Notes: a model not told the origin generated them from the sequence alone. Positions 53,472 to 62,585 are shown, counted from the first letter of the stretch. The stretch: 64,000 nucleotides of DNA from Allobosea sp. CRIB-10 (GCF_900112185.1 NZ_FOKP01000010.1:62001-126000); one strand, 5' to 3'. A program made the numbers and translations.

Positions 53472-54786
53472 CCGAGGCAGTGGCCGCGTCCGACTCGGCC
53501 AGCGTGCCGTTGCCGGCAGGCGCGACCCTGAGCGCCGTCAGCCGATTGCGGCTCTTGCGCATCACCTCGAAACGGAAGCCGTGGAAGGTGAAGGCCTGGC
53601 CGGCATCGGGGATGGCGCGGGCCTCGTGGATGACGAGGCCGGCGATGGTCGTCGCCTCGTCGTCCGGAAGTTGCCAGTCCATCGCCCGGTTGAGGTCGCG
53701 GATCGGCACGCCGCCATCGACGATGACGGCCCCGTCGGGCTGCTGGCGCAGGCCGGGCACGGCGATGTCGTGCTCGTCGCGGATGTCGCCGACGATCTCC
53801 TCGAGGATGTCCTCGAGCGTCACCAGCCCCATCACCTCGCCATACTCGTCGACGGCGAGGGCGAAATGCGTCTTGCGGGCGAGGAAAGCCTTGAGCTGCT
53901 CGGGCAGCGGCGTGTTCACCGGCACGAACCAGGATTCGAGCGCGATGGTCGCGACATCGAGCTTGCAGGCATCGCCGCCGGCGGCATCGAGGGCGCGCAG
54001 CAGGTCCTTGGCATGCAGGACGCCGACGATGTTCTCCGGCTTGTCGCGCCAGAGCGGCATGCGGGTATAGGGCGAGGCCAGCACCTCGCGCACGATCGCC
54101 TCGGGGCCGAGGTCGAGATTGATCGTGCGCATCTTGGTGCGATGGATCATCACATCGGCGACTTCGAGCTGCTTCAAGTCGAGCAGGCCGCTGACCATGT
54201 CGCCATCGGCCTTCTCGACCGTGCCCTCCTGGCGCATCAGCTCAACCTGGTCGCGCAGGATCTCGTCGATCGCCAGCACCGGACGCTGCGAGTCGATCCG
54301 CAGCCCGAACAGGCCGAGTGAGCGGCGCGCGAACCATTGCATCAGCCGGACCGGCGGGCCGAGCAAGGCGAGCAGGCGCGCCACCGGCCGCACCAGCTTG
54401 AGTGCCATCCGCTCGGGATCGGCGACGGCGGCCATGCGCGGCGCGAGTTCGCCCAGCACAACGACGACCAGAGCGACCGCGATCGCCAGGCCCGCCGCAC
54501 CGCTGGCTCCGAATGAGGCGAGCGCGGCATAGGCGGCGAAGCTTGCCGTCGCGGTCTTCACCAGCGTCCGCGCCAGCAGGAAGACGCCGCTCAGGCGCTC
54601 GCGATCGCCAAGCACGCGCAGGGCAATCGCGGCGCGGCGACTGCCGGCCTTCTCCTGCTGGACGAGCCTGGCGCGCGAGATCGCATGGAGCGCTGCATCG
54701 GCCGCGGCCAGGAAGCCGGTCAGCAGCACGCCGAGCGCGACGACGGCGATGGCGAGCCAGGGGTCGAGATGAGGAATGGCGACCAT
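53461..54786 (-). CDS. CorC/HlyC-type transporter-associated protein (CNNM + CBS)
   Basis: A 441-residue membrane protein of the hemolysin C / CorC family. Residues 1-200 hold the CNNM (DUF21) membrane part: WLAIAVVALGVLLTGFLAAADAALHAISRARL and LAIAVALVVVVLGELAPRMAAV. Two CBS domains follow (DVMIHRTKMRTINL ... TRMPLWRDKPENIVGVLHAKDLLRAL and FALAVDEYGEVMGLVTLEDILEEIVGDIRDE), then the C-terminal CorC/HlyC domain. Members affect Mg2+/Co2+ efflux; haemolysin naming is historical. It is the third gene after aroK and aroB, with an 11-bp gap after aroB, so probably one operon. Confidence 0.92.
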   Translation of the reverse strand: MVAIPHLDPWLAIAVVALGVLLTGFLAAADAALHAISRARLVQQEKAGSRRAAIALRVLGDRERLSGVFLLARTLVKTATASFAAYAALASFGASGAAGLAIAVALVVVVLGELAPRMAAVADPERMALKLVRPVARLLALLGPPVRLMQWFARRSLGLFGLRIDSQRPVLAIDEILRDQVELMRQEGTVEKADGDMVSGLLDLKQLEVADVMIHRTKMRTINLDLGPEAIVREVLASPYTRMPLWRDKPENIVGVLHAKDLLRALDAAGGDACKLDVATIALESWFVPVNTPLPEQLKAFLARKTHFALAVDEYGEVMGLVTLEDILEEIVGDIRDEHDIAVPGLRQQPDGAVIVDGGVPIRDLNRAMDWQLPDDEATTIAGLVIHEARAIPDAGQAFTFHGFRFEVMRKSRNRLTALRVAPAGNGTLAESDAATASVRG

Positions 54787-54797
54787 GGCGGAAGCGC

Positions 54798-55943
54798 TCA
54801 GGTTCCCGCGAGTTCACTTTCGATGAAGTCGTGCGCCGCCTCGGTGGCGACGCCGGGCGCGATGAAGCTCCTGCCGATCCCATGCGCCAGGATGAAGGTC
54901 AGCGCGCCGCGCTTGACCTTCTTGTCCTGGGTCATCGCCTCGACGATCTCGGCCGCCGTGCCGGCGCCGCCGGGCACGTCCTGCAGCCGGGTCGGCAGGC
55001 CGACCGAGGCGATATGGGTGGCGACGCGGCCGGCGTCCTGGCCGGAGCAGAGGCCGAGCCGCTGCGAGAAGCGGAAGGCGAGGCAAAGCCCGATCGCGAC
55101 CGCCTCGCCATGGACGAGGCGGCTGGAATCGTAGCGGGTCAGCCGCTCCAGCGCATGCGCGAAGGTATGGCCGAGATTGAGCAGGGCCCGGTCGCCGTCC
55201 TCGCGCTCGTCACGGGCAACGATCGCGGCCTTGGCCCGGCAGGCTGTCGCGACCGCATGGTCGCGCTCGGGGCCGCCTTCCATCACGCGGCGCCAGTTGA
55301 CCTCGCACCAGTCGAAGAAGGCGGGATCGTCGATCAGCCCGTACTTCACCACCTCGGCATAGCCGGCCTTGAACTCGCGCTCGCTCAGCGTGTCGAGCAA
55401 AGCGGTGTCGCAGACCACCAGCGCCGGCTGGTGGAAGGCGCCGATCAGGTTCTTGCCATGGCTGGAATTGATGCCGGTCTTGCCGCCGATGGAGGAATCG
55501 ACCTGGGCGAGCAGGCTGGTCGGGATCTGCACCAGCCGCACGCCGCGCCGCAGCACCGAGGCGGCGAAGCCCGAGAGATCGCCGACGACGCCGCCGCCGA
55601 GCGCGATGACGAGATCATTGCGCTCGATCTTGGCGGCAAGCAGACCGTCGCAGAGCTCGATGAAGCGGGCGTAGGATTTGGTCGCCTCGCCGGGAGGCAC
55701 GGTCAGGCGCGTCGTGGGGACGCCGACCCTGTGCAGGCAGGATTCGAGCGCCGGCGCATGCAGGGCGGCCAGGTTCTCGTCGGTGACGATGGCGGCACGG
55801 GCGCCGGGAAAGCGGCGGGCGATCGTCTCGGCAGCCTCGCAGAGCTGATGACGGCCGATCAGGATGTCGTAGGAGCGCTCGGCCAGGGCGACCGGCACGA
55901 TGATGGGCTCTGCGGTGGCGGGAGCGGGGACCGCGGCGTTCAT
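54798..55943 (-). CDS. aroB: 3-dehydroquinate synthase
   Basis: A 381-residue cytoplasmic enzyme, second step of the shikimate pathway, which turns DAHP into 3-dehydroquinate with NAD+ and a divalent metal. The NAD-binding region has RNDLVIALGGGVVGDLSGFAASVLRRGV, followed by PTSLLAQVDSSIGGKTGINSSHGKNLIGAF; the Lys and metal residues lie in GKTGIN, VKYGLI and the LNLGHTFAHALE His motif. ATG 55943 shares its first base with the stop of aroK. The operon order aroK-aroB-corC is common in Hyphomicrobiales. Confidence 0.97.
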   Translation of the reverse strand: MNAAVPAPATAEPIIVPVALAERSYDILIGRHQLCEAAETIARRFPGARAAIVTDENLAALHAPALESCLHRVGVPTTRLTVPPGEATKSYARFIELCDGLLAAKIERNDLVIALGGGVVGDLSGFAASVLRRGVRLVQIPTSLLAQVDSSIGGKTGINSSHGKNLIGAFHQPALVVCDTALLDTLSEREFKAGYAEVVKYGLIDDPAFFDWCEVNWRRVMEGGPERDHAVATACRAKAAIVARDEREDGDRALLNLGHTFAHALERLTRYDSSRLVHGEAVAIGLCLAFRFSQRLGLCSGQDAGRVATHIASVGLPTRLQDVPGGAGTAAEIVEAMTQDKKVKRGALTFILAHGIGRSFIAPGVATEAAHDFIESELAGT

Positions 55944-56530
55944 TAGGTCGTCTCCCGGCGCAGCCGCTGGTCCAGCGCCGTCATGGCGTCCTCGACCACG
56001 ACCTCATGCGGATCGTCGCGAGAGAGCAGGGTGATGTCGGCGAGAGCATAGACGGGTTCGCGTTCGGCCAGCATCCGGCGCATGGTCGCTTCGGGATCGG
56101 TGGTCTGGAGCAGCGGGCGGTTGCTGCGCTTGCGGACGCGGCGCATCAATACGTCGAACTCGGCCTTGAGCCAGATCGAGACGCCGAGCTCGGCGATGCG
56201 GGCGCGGGTGTCGGCGTTCATGAAGGCGCCGCCGCCGGTCGCCAGCACGAGGGGCGCGCGCGTGGTCAGGATGCGGGCGATGACGCGACGCTCGCCGTCG
56301 CGGAACTCGCTCTCGCCGCGCTGGGCGAAAATCTCCGGGATCGTCATGCCGGCAGCGGTCTCGATCTCGGTATCGGCATCGACGAAGGGCAGGCCGAGCC
56401 TTGCGCCGAGGCGTTTGCCGACCGAGCTCTTGCCCGAGCCCATCATGCCAACCAGCACCACGGCCCGCGCACCAAGCGCGGCGCGCAGGGCGATGCGATC
56501 CACGTGTTCGATCGTTTCCGCCATCGTCAT
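55943..56530 (-). CDS. aroK: Shikimate kinase
   Basis: A 195-residue P-loop kinase that phosphorylates shikimate at the 3-hydroxyl with ATP. Walker A is LVGMMGSGKSSVGKRLG; the shikimate-binding Asp is in FVDADTEIE, the Arg motif in GESEFRDGERRVI and the Gly-rich loop in LVLATGGGAFM. The lid is RPLLQTTD. ATG 56530 or 56524 are the likely starts; the frame is open about 56 codons upstream without homology. It is translationally coupled to aroB and divergent from the pabB-pabC gene, 122 bp away. Confidence 0.96.
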   Translation of the reverse strand: MTMAETIEHVDRIALRAALGARAVVLVGMMGSGKSSVGKRLGARLGLPFVDADTEIETAAGMTIPEIFAQRGESEFRDGERRVIARILTTRAPLVLATGGGAFMNADTRARIAELGVSIWLKAEFDVLMRRVRKRSNRPLLQTTDPEATMRRMLAEREPVYALADITLLSRDDPHEVVVEDAMTALDQRLRRETT

Positions 56531-56652
56531 CGACTGAATTCCTTGAGCCCGCTCTAGCATGAGGATCGCGGCACCGCCATGTGCCATGCGCCATGGCTTG
56601 ACCGGACGAGCTGAACCGGGTCCGTAGCGCCGCGACGGGGGTGAGGGGCGTG

Positions 56653-58485
56653 ATGCCGGTGGCTGGAGCAAATTGCGGGATCGCCGGGGTGCGGCCACCC
56701 TTCGTGCTGCTGGAAGACCGCAGCGGGGCAGGGCAGGCGCTGCTCTTCACCGACCCCGTCGAGATCATCGAGGCGACCGAGCCATCCGGCATCGTCGGGG
56801 CGTTCGCCCGCATCGAGGCCGCATTGGCGCGCGGCCTGCATGCAGCCGGCTTCCTCTCCTATGAGCTCGGCTACGCTTTCGAGCCGCGTCTGGCGGCGCT
56901 GTTGCCGAGTGAGCATCGTCTGCCGTTGCTCTGGTTCGGCCTGTTCGAGGCGCCGCGCAGCATCGCGCCAGCGGGACTCGACAGGGGCTTCTCAGCATTG
57001 TGTCCGCCGCCGCTCGACGATCTGGCATTCGGGCTGGACGAGGCCGGGCACGCGGAGGCGGTCCAGCGCGTGCTCGACTATCTCCACGCCGGCGACGCCT
57101 ATCAGATCAACCTGACCTTCCCGATCCGCTTCCGTTATCGCGGCGATCCGCTCGCACTCTACAGCGCGCTCAGGGCGAGCCAGCCGGTCGCGCATGGCGG
57201 CATGGTCGCGACAGGTGAGGCGAGCATCCTTTCGGTCTCGCCGGAGCTGTTCATCGAGACCGCAGGCGGGCGCGCCGTCACCCGGCCGATGAAGGGGACG
57301 GCAGCGCGGGGCGTCGATGCACAGGCCGACGATGTGGCGAAGACGGCCTTGCTTGCCGATCCGAAGCAGCTGGCCGAGAACCTGATGATCGTCGACCTCC
57401 TGCGCAACGACCTTGGCCGGATCAGCGAGCAGGGTTCGGTTGCGGTGCCATCGTTGTTCAGTACCGAGACCTATCCGGGCTTCCACACGCTGACCTCGAC
57501 GGTGACGAGCACATTGCGGCCGGGCCTCTCGCTCCTCGAGCAGATGCAGGCGCTCTTCCCCTGCGGCTCGGTCACCGGCGCGCCAAAACTGCGGGCGATG
57601 GAGATCATCCGCAAGCTCGAAGCCGCTCCGCGTGAGGTCTATACCGGCTCCATCGGCATGATCGCCCCGAATGGCGACCTCAATTTCAACGTCGCGATCC
57701 GGACCGCGACACTGCTGCCGGGTGGCGAGGGCGTCTACGGCGTCGGCGGCGGCATCGTCGTCGATTCCAGGCCAGCCGAGGAATATGCCGAGTGCCGGTT
57801 GAAGGCAGGGGTGCTGACTGACCTTGCCGCGGATTACGGGCTGATCGAGACACTGCGCTGGTCCGGCGGCTATGTTCGGCTTGCCTTGCACCTTGAACGT
57901 CTGGCCGCCTCGGCGGCGGCGCTCGGCTTTCGCTTCGATCGCAATCAGGTGCTCCGCCAGCTTAGCGAGGTTGAAGCGTCATTCCCCGTCGCTGAGGAGC
58001 ATCGCGTGCGCTGTGAGCTGCGCCGCGATGGGAGCTTCCAGATCACCACCGCGCCGATGCCGCCTGCTGCCGACGGCGCGGTTCGGATCACCGTCGCCAG
58101 CCAGCGGGTCGATGCCGGCGATCCGTTCCTGCGCCACAAGACGACGCGCCGCGCGGTCTATGAGCGAGCCTTCGCCGAGGCGGCCGCGCAGGGCTGCGAC
58201 GATGCGCTGCTGCTCAACCGGCAAGGCTTCGTCACCGAGACCAGCCGCAGCACCATCTTCGTCGAGCGCGACGGCGTCTTGCTGACGCCGCCGCTGGAGC
58301 ACGGCCTGCTGCCGGGCGTGCTGCGCAGCGAGCTCATCGAAACCGGTGCCGCGCGGGAGGCGCCACTGCGTCTTGATGATCTCCGGCAGGCTGGACGCTG
58401 GTTCGTCGGCAACAGCCTGCGCGGGTTGCAGATTGCAGAGATCGCCGGTTCCGCCCTTGCGCCCGGTACCCCCAATCAGAAATAA
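56653..58485 (+). CDS. pabB: Fused aminodeoxychorismate synthase component I / aminodeoxychorismate lyase (PabB-PabC)
   Basis: A 610-residue bifunctional protein for 4-aminobenzoate (folate) synthesis. Residues 1-390 are PabB: GDAYQINLTFPIRFRYRG near the Mg2+/chorismate site, ITRPMKGTAARG-like text (TRPMKGTAARG), LLRNDLGRIS, PCGSVTGAPKLRAMEII and GVGGGIVVDSRPAEEYAE. Residues 395-600 are a PLP-dependent lyase of the branched-chain aminotransferase fold (IETLRWSGGYVRLALHLERLAASA, LRHKTTRR with the PLP Lys, LLNRQGFVTETSRSTIFVE). The fusion is known in several bacteria. The glutaminase PabA is not next to it. ATG 56653 is chosen over the GTG 12 bp upstream. Confidence 0.93.
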   Translation: MPVAGANCGIAGVRPPFVLLEDRSGAGQALLFTDPVEIIEATEPSGIVGAFARIEAALARGLHAAGFLSYELGYAFEPRLAALLPSEHRLPLLWFGLFEAPRSIAPAGLDRGFSALCPPPLDDLAFGLDEAGHAEAVQRVLDYLHAGDAYQINLTFPIRFRYRGDPLALYSALRASQPVAHGGMVATGEASILSVSPELFIETAGGRAVTRPMKGTAARGVDAQADDVAKTALLADPKQLAENLMIVDLLRNDLGRISEQGSVAVPSLFSTETYPGFHTLTSTVTSTLRPGLSLLEQMQALFPCGSVTGAPKLRAMEIIRKLEAAPREVYTGSIGMIAPNGDLNFNVAIRTATLLPGGEGVYGVGGGIVVDSRPAEEYAECRLKAGVLTDLAADYGLIETLRWSGGYVRLALHLERLAASAAALGFRFDRNQVLRQLSEVEASFPVAEEHRVRCELRRDGSFQITTAPMPPAADGAVRITVASQRVDAGDPFLRHKTTRRAVYERAFAEAAAQGCDDALLLNRQGFVTETSRSTIFVERDGVLLTPPLEHGLLPGVLRSELIETGAAREAPLRLDDLRQAGRWFVGNSLRGLQIAEIAGSALAPGTPNQK

Positions 58486-58515
58486 CGGGTTGGGGTGCAT
58501 GGGGAATCGCCGGCC

Positions 58516-58659
58516 GTGCCGACGCTGTTCAAGTTCCTGACGTTCCTGGCTGTCATTGCCGGGCTAGTCTATGGCGGCATGCTCGCCCTGGTCACCTTCG
58601 TGAAGCCGGAGCCGCGCGAGATGGTCGAGATCGTGCCGCCCTCGAAGCTGCAGAAATGA
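58516..58659 (+). CDS. Small single-helix membrane peptide upstream of xerD
   Basis: A 47-residue peptide. From GTG 58516 it reads MPTLFKFLTFLAVIAGLVYG, continues GMLALVTFVKPEPREMVEIV and ends PPSKLQK. One hydrophobic helix spans about residues 5-31, followed by a short charged tail. Its stop overlaps the xerD ATG (ATGA). I recall very similar short frames beside xerD in other Hyphomicrobiales, so it is likely a real conserved gene. The function is unknown. The start could also be the internal Met at residue 22, but then the helix is lost. Confidence 0.75.
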   Translation: MPTLFKFLTFLAVIAGLVYGGMLALVTFVKPEPREMVEIVPPSKLQK

Positions 58660-59591
58660 GCAAGCAGGCGCGCTCCTGGCTCAACGGCTTCCTCGACATG
58701 CTGGCGGCCGAGCGCGGCGCGGCCAAGAACACGATCGAGGCCTATGAGCGTGACCTCGAGGATTATCTTGGCTTCGCCGCCAGCCAGGGCGGCCCCGCCG
58801 CGGCTACGGCGGACGATATCCGGGCCTATCTGGTCGAGTTGTCGGAACGCGGGCTGAAGGCCTCCTCGGCCGCGCGTCGGCTCTCTGCGGTCCGGCAATT
58901 CCATCGCTTCCTCTATACGGAAGGGCTGGCGGGAGGCGACCCTACCGCGGCGATCGAGGGGCCGCGGCTCGGCCGGCCGCTGCCGAAGGTGCTCAGCGTC
59001 GCCGAGGTCGATAGGCTGATCGGCACGGCCCAGCAGATGGCGGAGCAGGAGGGCCAGTCGCCGGCGGCGCGGGCGCGCAGCGTCAGGATGCGCTGCCTGA
59101 TCGAGATGCTCTACGCCACCGGCCTGCGCGTCTCCGAATTGATCGCATTGCCGCTCTCGGCCGCGACGACGCGCGAGCGCTTCCTGGTGGTGCGCGGCAA
59201 GGGCGACAAGGACCGGTTGGTGCCGCTGAACGAGGCGGCGCGCGTCGCAGCCACGGCGCATCTTGCCGTGCTGCGGGAGCAGGGCACGCCGGATGGGCGC
59301 TGGCTTTTCCCTTCCGATGGCGAGAGCGGGCACCTCACCCGCCAGGCTTTCGGACGCGACCTCAAATCGCTGGCCGCCGCGGCCGGCCTGTCGCCGGCCA
59401 AGGTCTCGCCGCATGTGCTCAGGCATGCCTTCGCCAGCCATCTCCTGCAGAACGGAGCCGATCTGCGTGTCGTGCAGGAACTGCTGGGCCATGCCGACAT
59501 CGCGACGACCCAGATCTACACCCACATCCTCGACGAGCGGCTGAAGAACATGGTGCGCGACCTGCATCCGCTGATGGATGGCGAGGGGTAG
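58656..59591 (+). CDS. xerD: Site-specific tyrosine recombinase XerD
   Basis: A 311-residue recombinase that, with XerC, resolves chromosome dimers at dif. The N-terminal SAM-like DNA-binding domain covers about 1-105 (WLNGFLDMLAAERGAAKNTIEAYERDL). The catalytic domain has Arg158 (ATGLRVSEL), Lys182 (GKGDKDR), His253 and Arg256 (HVLRHAF), His279 (LLGHADI) and Tyr288 (TQIYTH), so all six catalytic residues are in place. The position next to the aro block is conserved in the order. Its context is housekeeping, not an integrated element. Confidence 0.96.
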   Translation: MSKQARSWLNGFLDMLAAERGAAKNTIEAYERDLEDYLGFAASQGGPAAATADDIRAYLVELSERGLKASSAARRLSAVRQFHRFLYTEGLAGGDPTAAIEGPRLGRPLPKVLSVAEVDRLIGTAQQMAEQEGQSPAARARSVRMRCLIEMLYATGLRVSELIALPLSAATTRERFLVVRGKGDKDRLVPLNEAARVAATAHLAVLREQGTPDGRWLFPSDGESGHLTRQAFGRDLKSLAAAAGLSPAKVSPHVLRHAFASHLLQNGADLRVVQELLGHADIATTQIYTHILDERLKNMVRDLHPLMDGEG

Positions 59592-59616
59592 GGCTAAGCT
59601 AGGGTTGATCCACCTC

Positions 59617-59735
59617 AGCCCTCATCCTGAGGAGGCCGCGTCAGCGGCCGTCTCGAAGGATGCTCCAGATGGTTCCAGAGCCTCCTCGAACATCCTTCGA
59701 GACGCAGCCTTCGGCTGATCCTCAGGATGAGGGCT
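59617..59735. repeat. Palindromic intergenic repeat (family B)
   Basis: A 119-bp element between the convergent xerD and ybaL-like genes. It has perfect 17-bp inverted ends (agccctcatcctgagga / tcctcaggatgagggct) and an inner 13-bp perfect pair (gtctcgaaggatg 59650-59662 / catccttcgagac 59691-59703). Only one copy is seen here. A palindromic repeat of this kind is widespread in Hyphomicrobiales genomes. Confidence 0.88.
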
Positions 59736-59753
59736 TTCGGGAGTTCGCCGGAT

Positions 59754-61544
59754 TCACGCCGCGTTCGGCGCGCTCGGAGCCGGTTCCTCACCCTTCCTGC
59801 CGCAGAGCGCCAGCATTGCGCGGGCGATCTCGGCCTCGCCCATGATGGTGCGGCTCGCGCCGCACTCCCTGAGATGCTCGACCTCGGCGAGGGAATGGGC
59901 GCGGGCGACGATCGGCAGGTTCGGGTTCTGTCTGCGCGCCTGCTCGCAGACCTGGCCGGCCTCGAAGCTGCCGGGGATGGCCACGAAAAGGCGCTGCGCC
60001 CGCGCAAGGCCTGCGGCGCCGAGCACCTCCGGATCGGCGGCATTGCCGACCAGCACCTCGGCACCGTCGCGGCGGGCGGCGGCGACACCGTCATCCTGAT
60101 CCTCGATCACCAGCAGCTTTTCGCCCATGGCCGTAAGGCCGGCGCCGAGCAGCGAGCCGACGCGGCCATAGCCGACGACGACGATGTGATCGGAGAGTTC
60201 GGTCGGGGCGATATCGCGTTCGGGGGCGGGTGCGGGCTCGGGCTCCGGCTTTGCGGCCGGGGCTTCCGGCTGGGGGACGGGCGCGGCCTCGACCGGCTTC
60301 GGTTCTGCCGGCCTGGGCTTGGCCGGTGCCGGGTCGGGCGGGGCGAAGCGGTCGACGAGCTTGAACATCAGCGGGTTGAACACGATCGAGAAGATCGCAC
60401 CGGCGAGGATCAGGTCGCGGCCCTGTTCCGGAAGCAGCTTCAGGGAGACGCCGAGCCCCGCGAGGATGAAGGAGAATTCGCCGATCTGCGCCAGGCTCGC
60501 CGAAATCGTCAGCGCGACCTGATCGGGCTTGCCGAAAGCGCGCACGATCAGCCAGGCCGCCAGGGTCTTGCCGAACAGGATGATGGCGATGGTTGCGATA
60601 AGCGGCAGCGGCGCGCGCAGCAGGATACCGGGATCGAACAGCATGCCCACGGAGACGAAGAAGAGCACGGCGAAGGCATCGCGCAGCGGCAGCGATTCCT
60701 CGGCGGCGCGATGGCTGAGCGGCGATTCGCTCAGGATCATGCCGGCGAAGAAGGCGCCGAGAGCGAAGGAGACGCCGAACAGGCTGGCAGCGAGATAGGC
60801 GACGCCGAGCGCGATCGCCAGCACGGCGAGGCGGAAGAGCTCGCGCGAGCCGGTATGGGCGACCCAATGCAGGATCCAGGGGATCAGCCGGCGCCCGACG
60901 ATCAGCATGAAGGCGACGAAAGCGGCGACCTTGGCGAGCGTCAGGCCGAGCACGCCCCAAAGGCCGAGATCGAAGCGCGTCGCCAGCGGGCCGCCGCCTG
61001 CGGCGGCTCCGGAGCCGCCGTTCAGCACATCGGCGACCGCCGGGATCATCACCAGCGCCAGGACCATGGCGAGGTCCTCGACGATCAGCCAGCCGACGGC
61101 GATCTTGCCCTTCTCGGTCTGGACGATGCGACGCTCCTGCAAGGCGCGCAGCAGCACGACCGTACTGGCGACCGAGAGCGCCAGGCCGAAGACGAGGCCG
61201 GCCGGTACGCTCCATCCGAGCAGCAAAGCGAGCCCCAGGCCGAGCAGGGTCGCCGTGCCGATCTGCACCAGCGCGCCCGGCACGGCGATGGCTTTGACCG
61301 AGAGCAGGTCCTTCAGTGAGAAATGCAGGCCGACGCCGAACATCAGCAGGATGACGCCGATTTCGGCGAGGTCGTTGGCGAGGCCCTGATCGGCGACGAA
61401 GCCCGGGGTGAACGGCCCGACCGCGACGCCGGCGAGGAGATAGCCGACGAGCGGGGAAACCCTGAGTTTCTGTGCCAGCGCCCCGAACACGAAGGCGAGG
61501 CCGAGGCCCATGACGATGATGGCGATCAATGGGCCGTGATGCAT
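59754..61544 (-). CDS. CPA2-family monovalent cation:proton antiporter (YbaL/KefB-like)
   Basis: A 596-residue inner-membrane antiporter. About 12 helices cover residues 1-380 with the core VGYLLAGVAVGPFTPGF, EIGVILLMFGVGLHFSL, GWLIVEDLAMVLALV (the ED pair that binds the ion) and LGAFFAGMILSESPLSH. A Pro/Ala/Glu linker spans about 398-442. The C-terminal TrkA-N (RCK) domain has VVVGYGRVGSLLGAGL and LVIEDQDDGVAAARRDGAEVLVGNAADPEVL, so it probably binds NAD(H). Substrate is probably K+ or Na+. ATG 61544. Confidence 0.92.
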   Translation of the reverse strand: MHHGPLIAIIVMGLGLAFVFGALAQKLRVSPLVGYLLAGVAVGPFTPGFVADQGLANDLAEIGVILLMFGVGLHFSLKDLLSVKAIAVPGALVQIGTATLLGLGLALLLGWSVPAGLVFGLALSVASTVVLLRALQERRIVQTEKGKIAVGWLIVEDLAMVLALVMIPAVADVLNGGSGAAAGGGPLATRFDLGLWGVLGLTLAKVAAFVAFMLIVGRRLIPWILHWVAHTGSRELFRLAVLAIALGVAYLAASLFGVSFALGAFFAGMILSESPLSHRAAEESLPLRDAFAVLFFVSVGMLFDPGILLRAPLPLIATIAIILFGKTLAAWLIVRAFGKPDQVALTISASLAQIGEFSFILAGLGVSLKLLPEQGRDLILAGAIFSIVFNPLMFKLVDRFAPPDPAPAKPRPAEPKPVEAAPVPQPEAPAAKPEPEPAPAPERDIAPTELSDHIVVVGYGRVGSLLGAGLTAMGEKLLVIEDQDDGVAAARRDGAEVLVGNAADPEVLGAAGLARAQRLFVAIPGSFEAGQVCEQARRQNPNLPIVARAHSLAEVEHLRECGASRTIMGEAEIARAMLALCGRKGEEPAPSAPNAA

Positions 61545-61669
61545 GGGTCTCCGGTGGGTCGGCGGGAAAGGGGACGCCTGCGACTGTGCGGATCGCGGCG
61601 GGGGAATTCAACCTTCGATGGAAGACAAAAGTCGCAAGCTGGCTGCGACATGGCGCGCGGTGCGCGGGA

Positions 61670-61996
61670 TCAGGCCTTGGTCGGCTTGTGCTCGAGCAGA
61701 ATCTGGCCCTGTTTCTCGACGCCGAGCTTCAGCTTCTCGGCGAAGATGGCGAGCATCAACGGCAGCATCACCTCGACGCGCACCAGCGCATCCTCGACCT
61801 CGATCTTGCCATTGATGGTGTGGCCGAGCGCGGCGACGCCGAATTGCAGCGTGTCGCCCTGCCAGCTTTCCTCGACGAGCTGCATGCCGAAGCCGCCGAG
61901 CTTGTCACGGACCTTGCCGACGCCGCCCTGCAGCCGCTGGCGCGCCGCCTCGCGGCCGAGCGAATGCGAGATCGTGATGGTGACGGGGCGTTTCAT
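61670..61996 (-). CDS. Polyhydroxyalkanoate-system family protein
   Basis: A 108-residue protein of the PHA_gran_rgn family. The N-terminus PVTITISHSLGREAARQRL is the family hallmark, and the middle GDTLQFGVAALGHTINGKIEVEDALVRVEVMLP continues it. Members are found near polyhydroxyalkanoate genes in Proteobacteria but the function is unproven; no PHA synthase or phasin gene is in this window. It lies 125 bp upstream of the antiporter gene on the same strand. Confidence 0.88.
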   Translation of the reverse strand: MKRPVTITISHSLGREAARQRLQGGVGKVRDKLGGFGMQLVEESWQGDTLQFGVAALGHTINGKIEVEDALVRVEVMLPLMLAIFAEKLKLGVEKQGQILLEHKPTKA

Positions 61997-62101
61997 GCGT
62001 CAGGTCCAAGAGGCGTGAGCGAGCTGGCGTGCAGCTGAGATGGGCTGCGCGGCCGGCGCTTGCAACCGTCTATGACTCTGACCGGTTCGATATGTGAACG
62101 A

Positions 62102-62211
62102 GTCGTCCCGGGCGACCGCAGGGAGACCCGGGACCCATTCCGGAACCTTTATCGGAAAGGCTCAGGAATGGATCCCGGATCGGCGCGGCTGCGCCGCTTG
62201 TCCGGGACGAC
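62102..62211. repeat. Palindromic intergenic repeat (family A, copy 2)
   Basis: A 110-bp element with the same 10-bp inverted ends as the 39352 copy (gtcgtcccgg / ccgggacgac) and a shared core gacccgggacccattccgga. The differences are an extra stretch (cctttatcggaaagg) in the middle and scattered substitutions. Confidence 0.85.
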
Positions 62212-62237
62212 CCGGTTGAGTGAGTAACGTGCGAGAT

Positions 62238-62447
62238 TCAATGGCTGCGGGCTTCGAGCGCCTGTTGGCCATGGGGCGTGACTTTCCAGAGCTCGTCGCC
62301 AGGCTCGGCCAGGCCGCGACCCTGAAGCAGGCGCAGCATCGCCTCACCGAAGATGAAGCGGCGCGTCTCCTCGCTGATGCTCTCCAGCGCGATCCACTCC
62401 GGATCGGTCATCACGATGGTCTCAGGGTTCGTCGCGGTCTCGGCCAT
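62238..62447 (-). CDS. Small protein of unknown function
   Basis: A 69-residue soluble protein. It begins MAETATNPETIVMTDPEWIA and has a helical middle (SEETRRFIFGEAMLRLLQGRGL), then WKVTPHGQQALEARS, which resembles the wing of a small winged-helix domain. ATG 62447 has a strong ggaggagg ribosome-binding site, so this start is well supported and the upstream open frame is not used. No family is recognised. The downstream side is the family A repeat. Role unknown; a DNA-binding or adaptor function would fit the composition but is a guess. Confidence 0.72.
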   Translation of the reverse strand: MAETATNPETIVMTDPEWIALESISEETRRFIFGEAMLRLLQGRGLAEPGDELWKVTPHGQQALEARSH

Positions 62448-62585
62448 ATCGTCCTCCTCCGTGGCGGTTGCGGCGGTCAGAGGCAAATTCGCCAGTAATT
62501 TGGGAGAGTATATGGCCGGCTTCGGGTCGCGCTGCGGCAATTGCGCGGGTTTTCCGGGTTAGTCCGTGGTTTCTCCGGATGAGCC

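Noticed and set aside
58656-59591. Phage or integrative-element integrase
   Set aside because: Length, motifs and the aro-block context fit housekeeping XerD. No attachment site duplication or phage genes are nearby.
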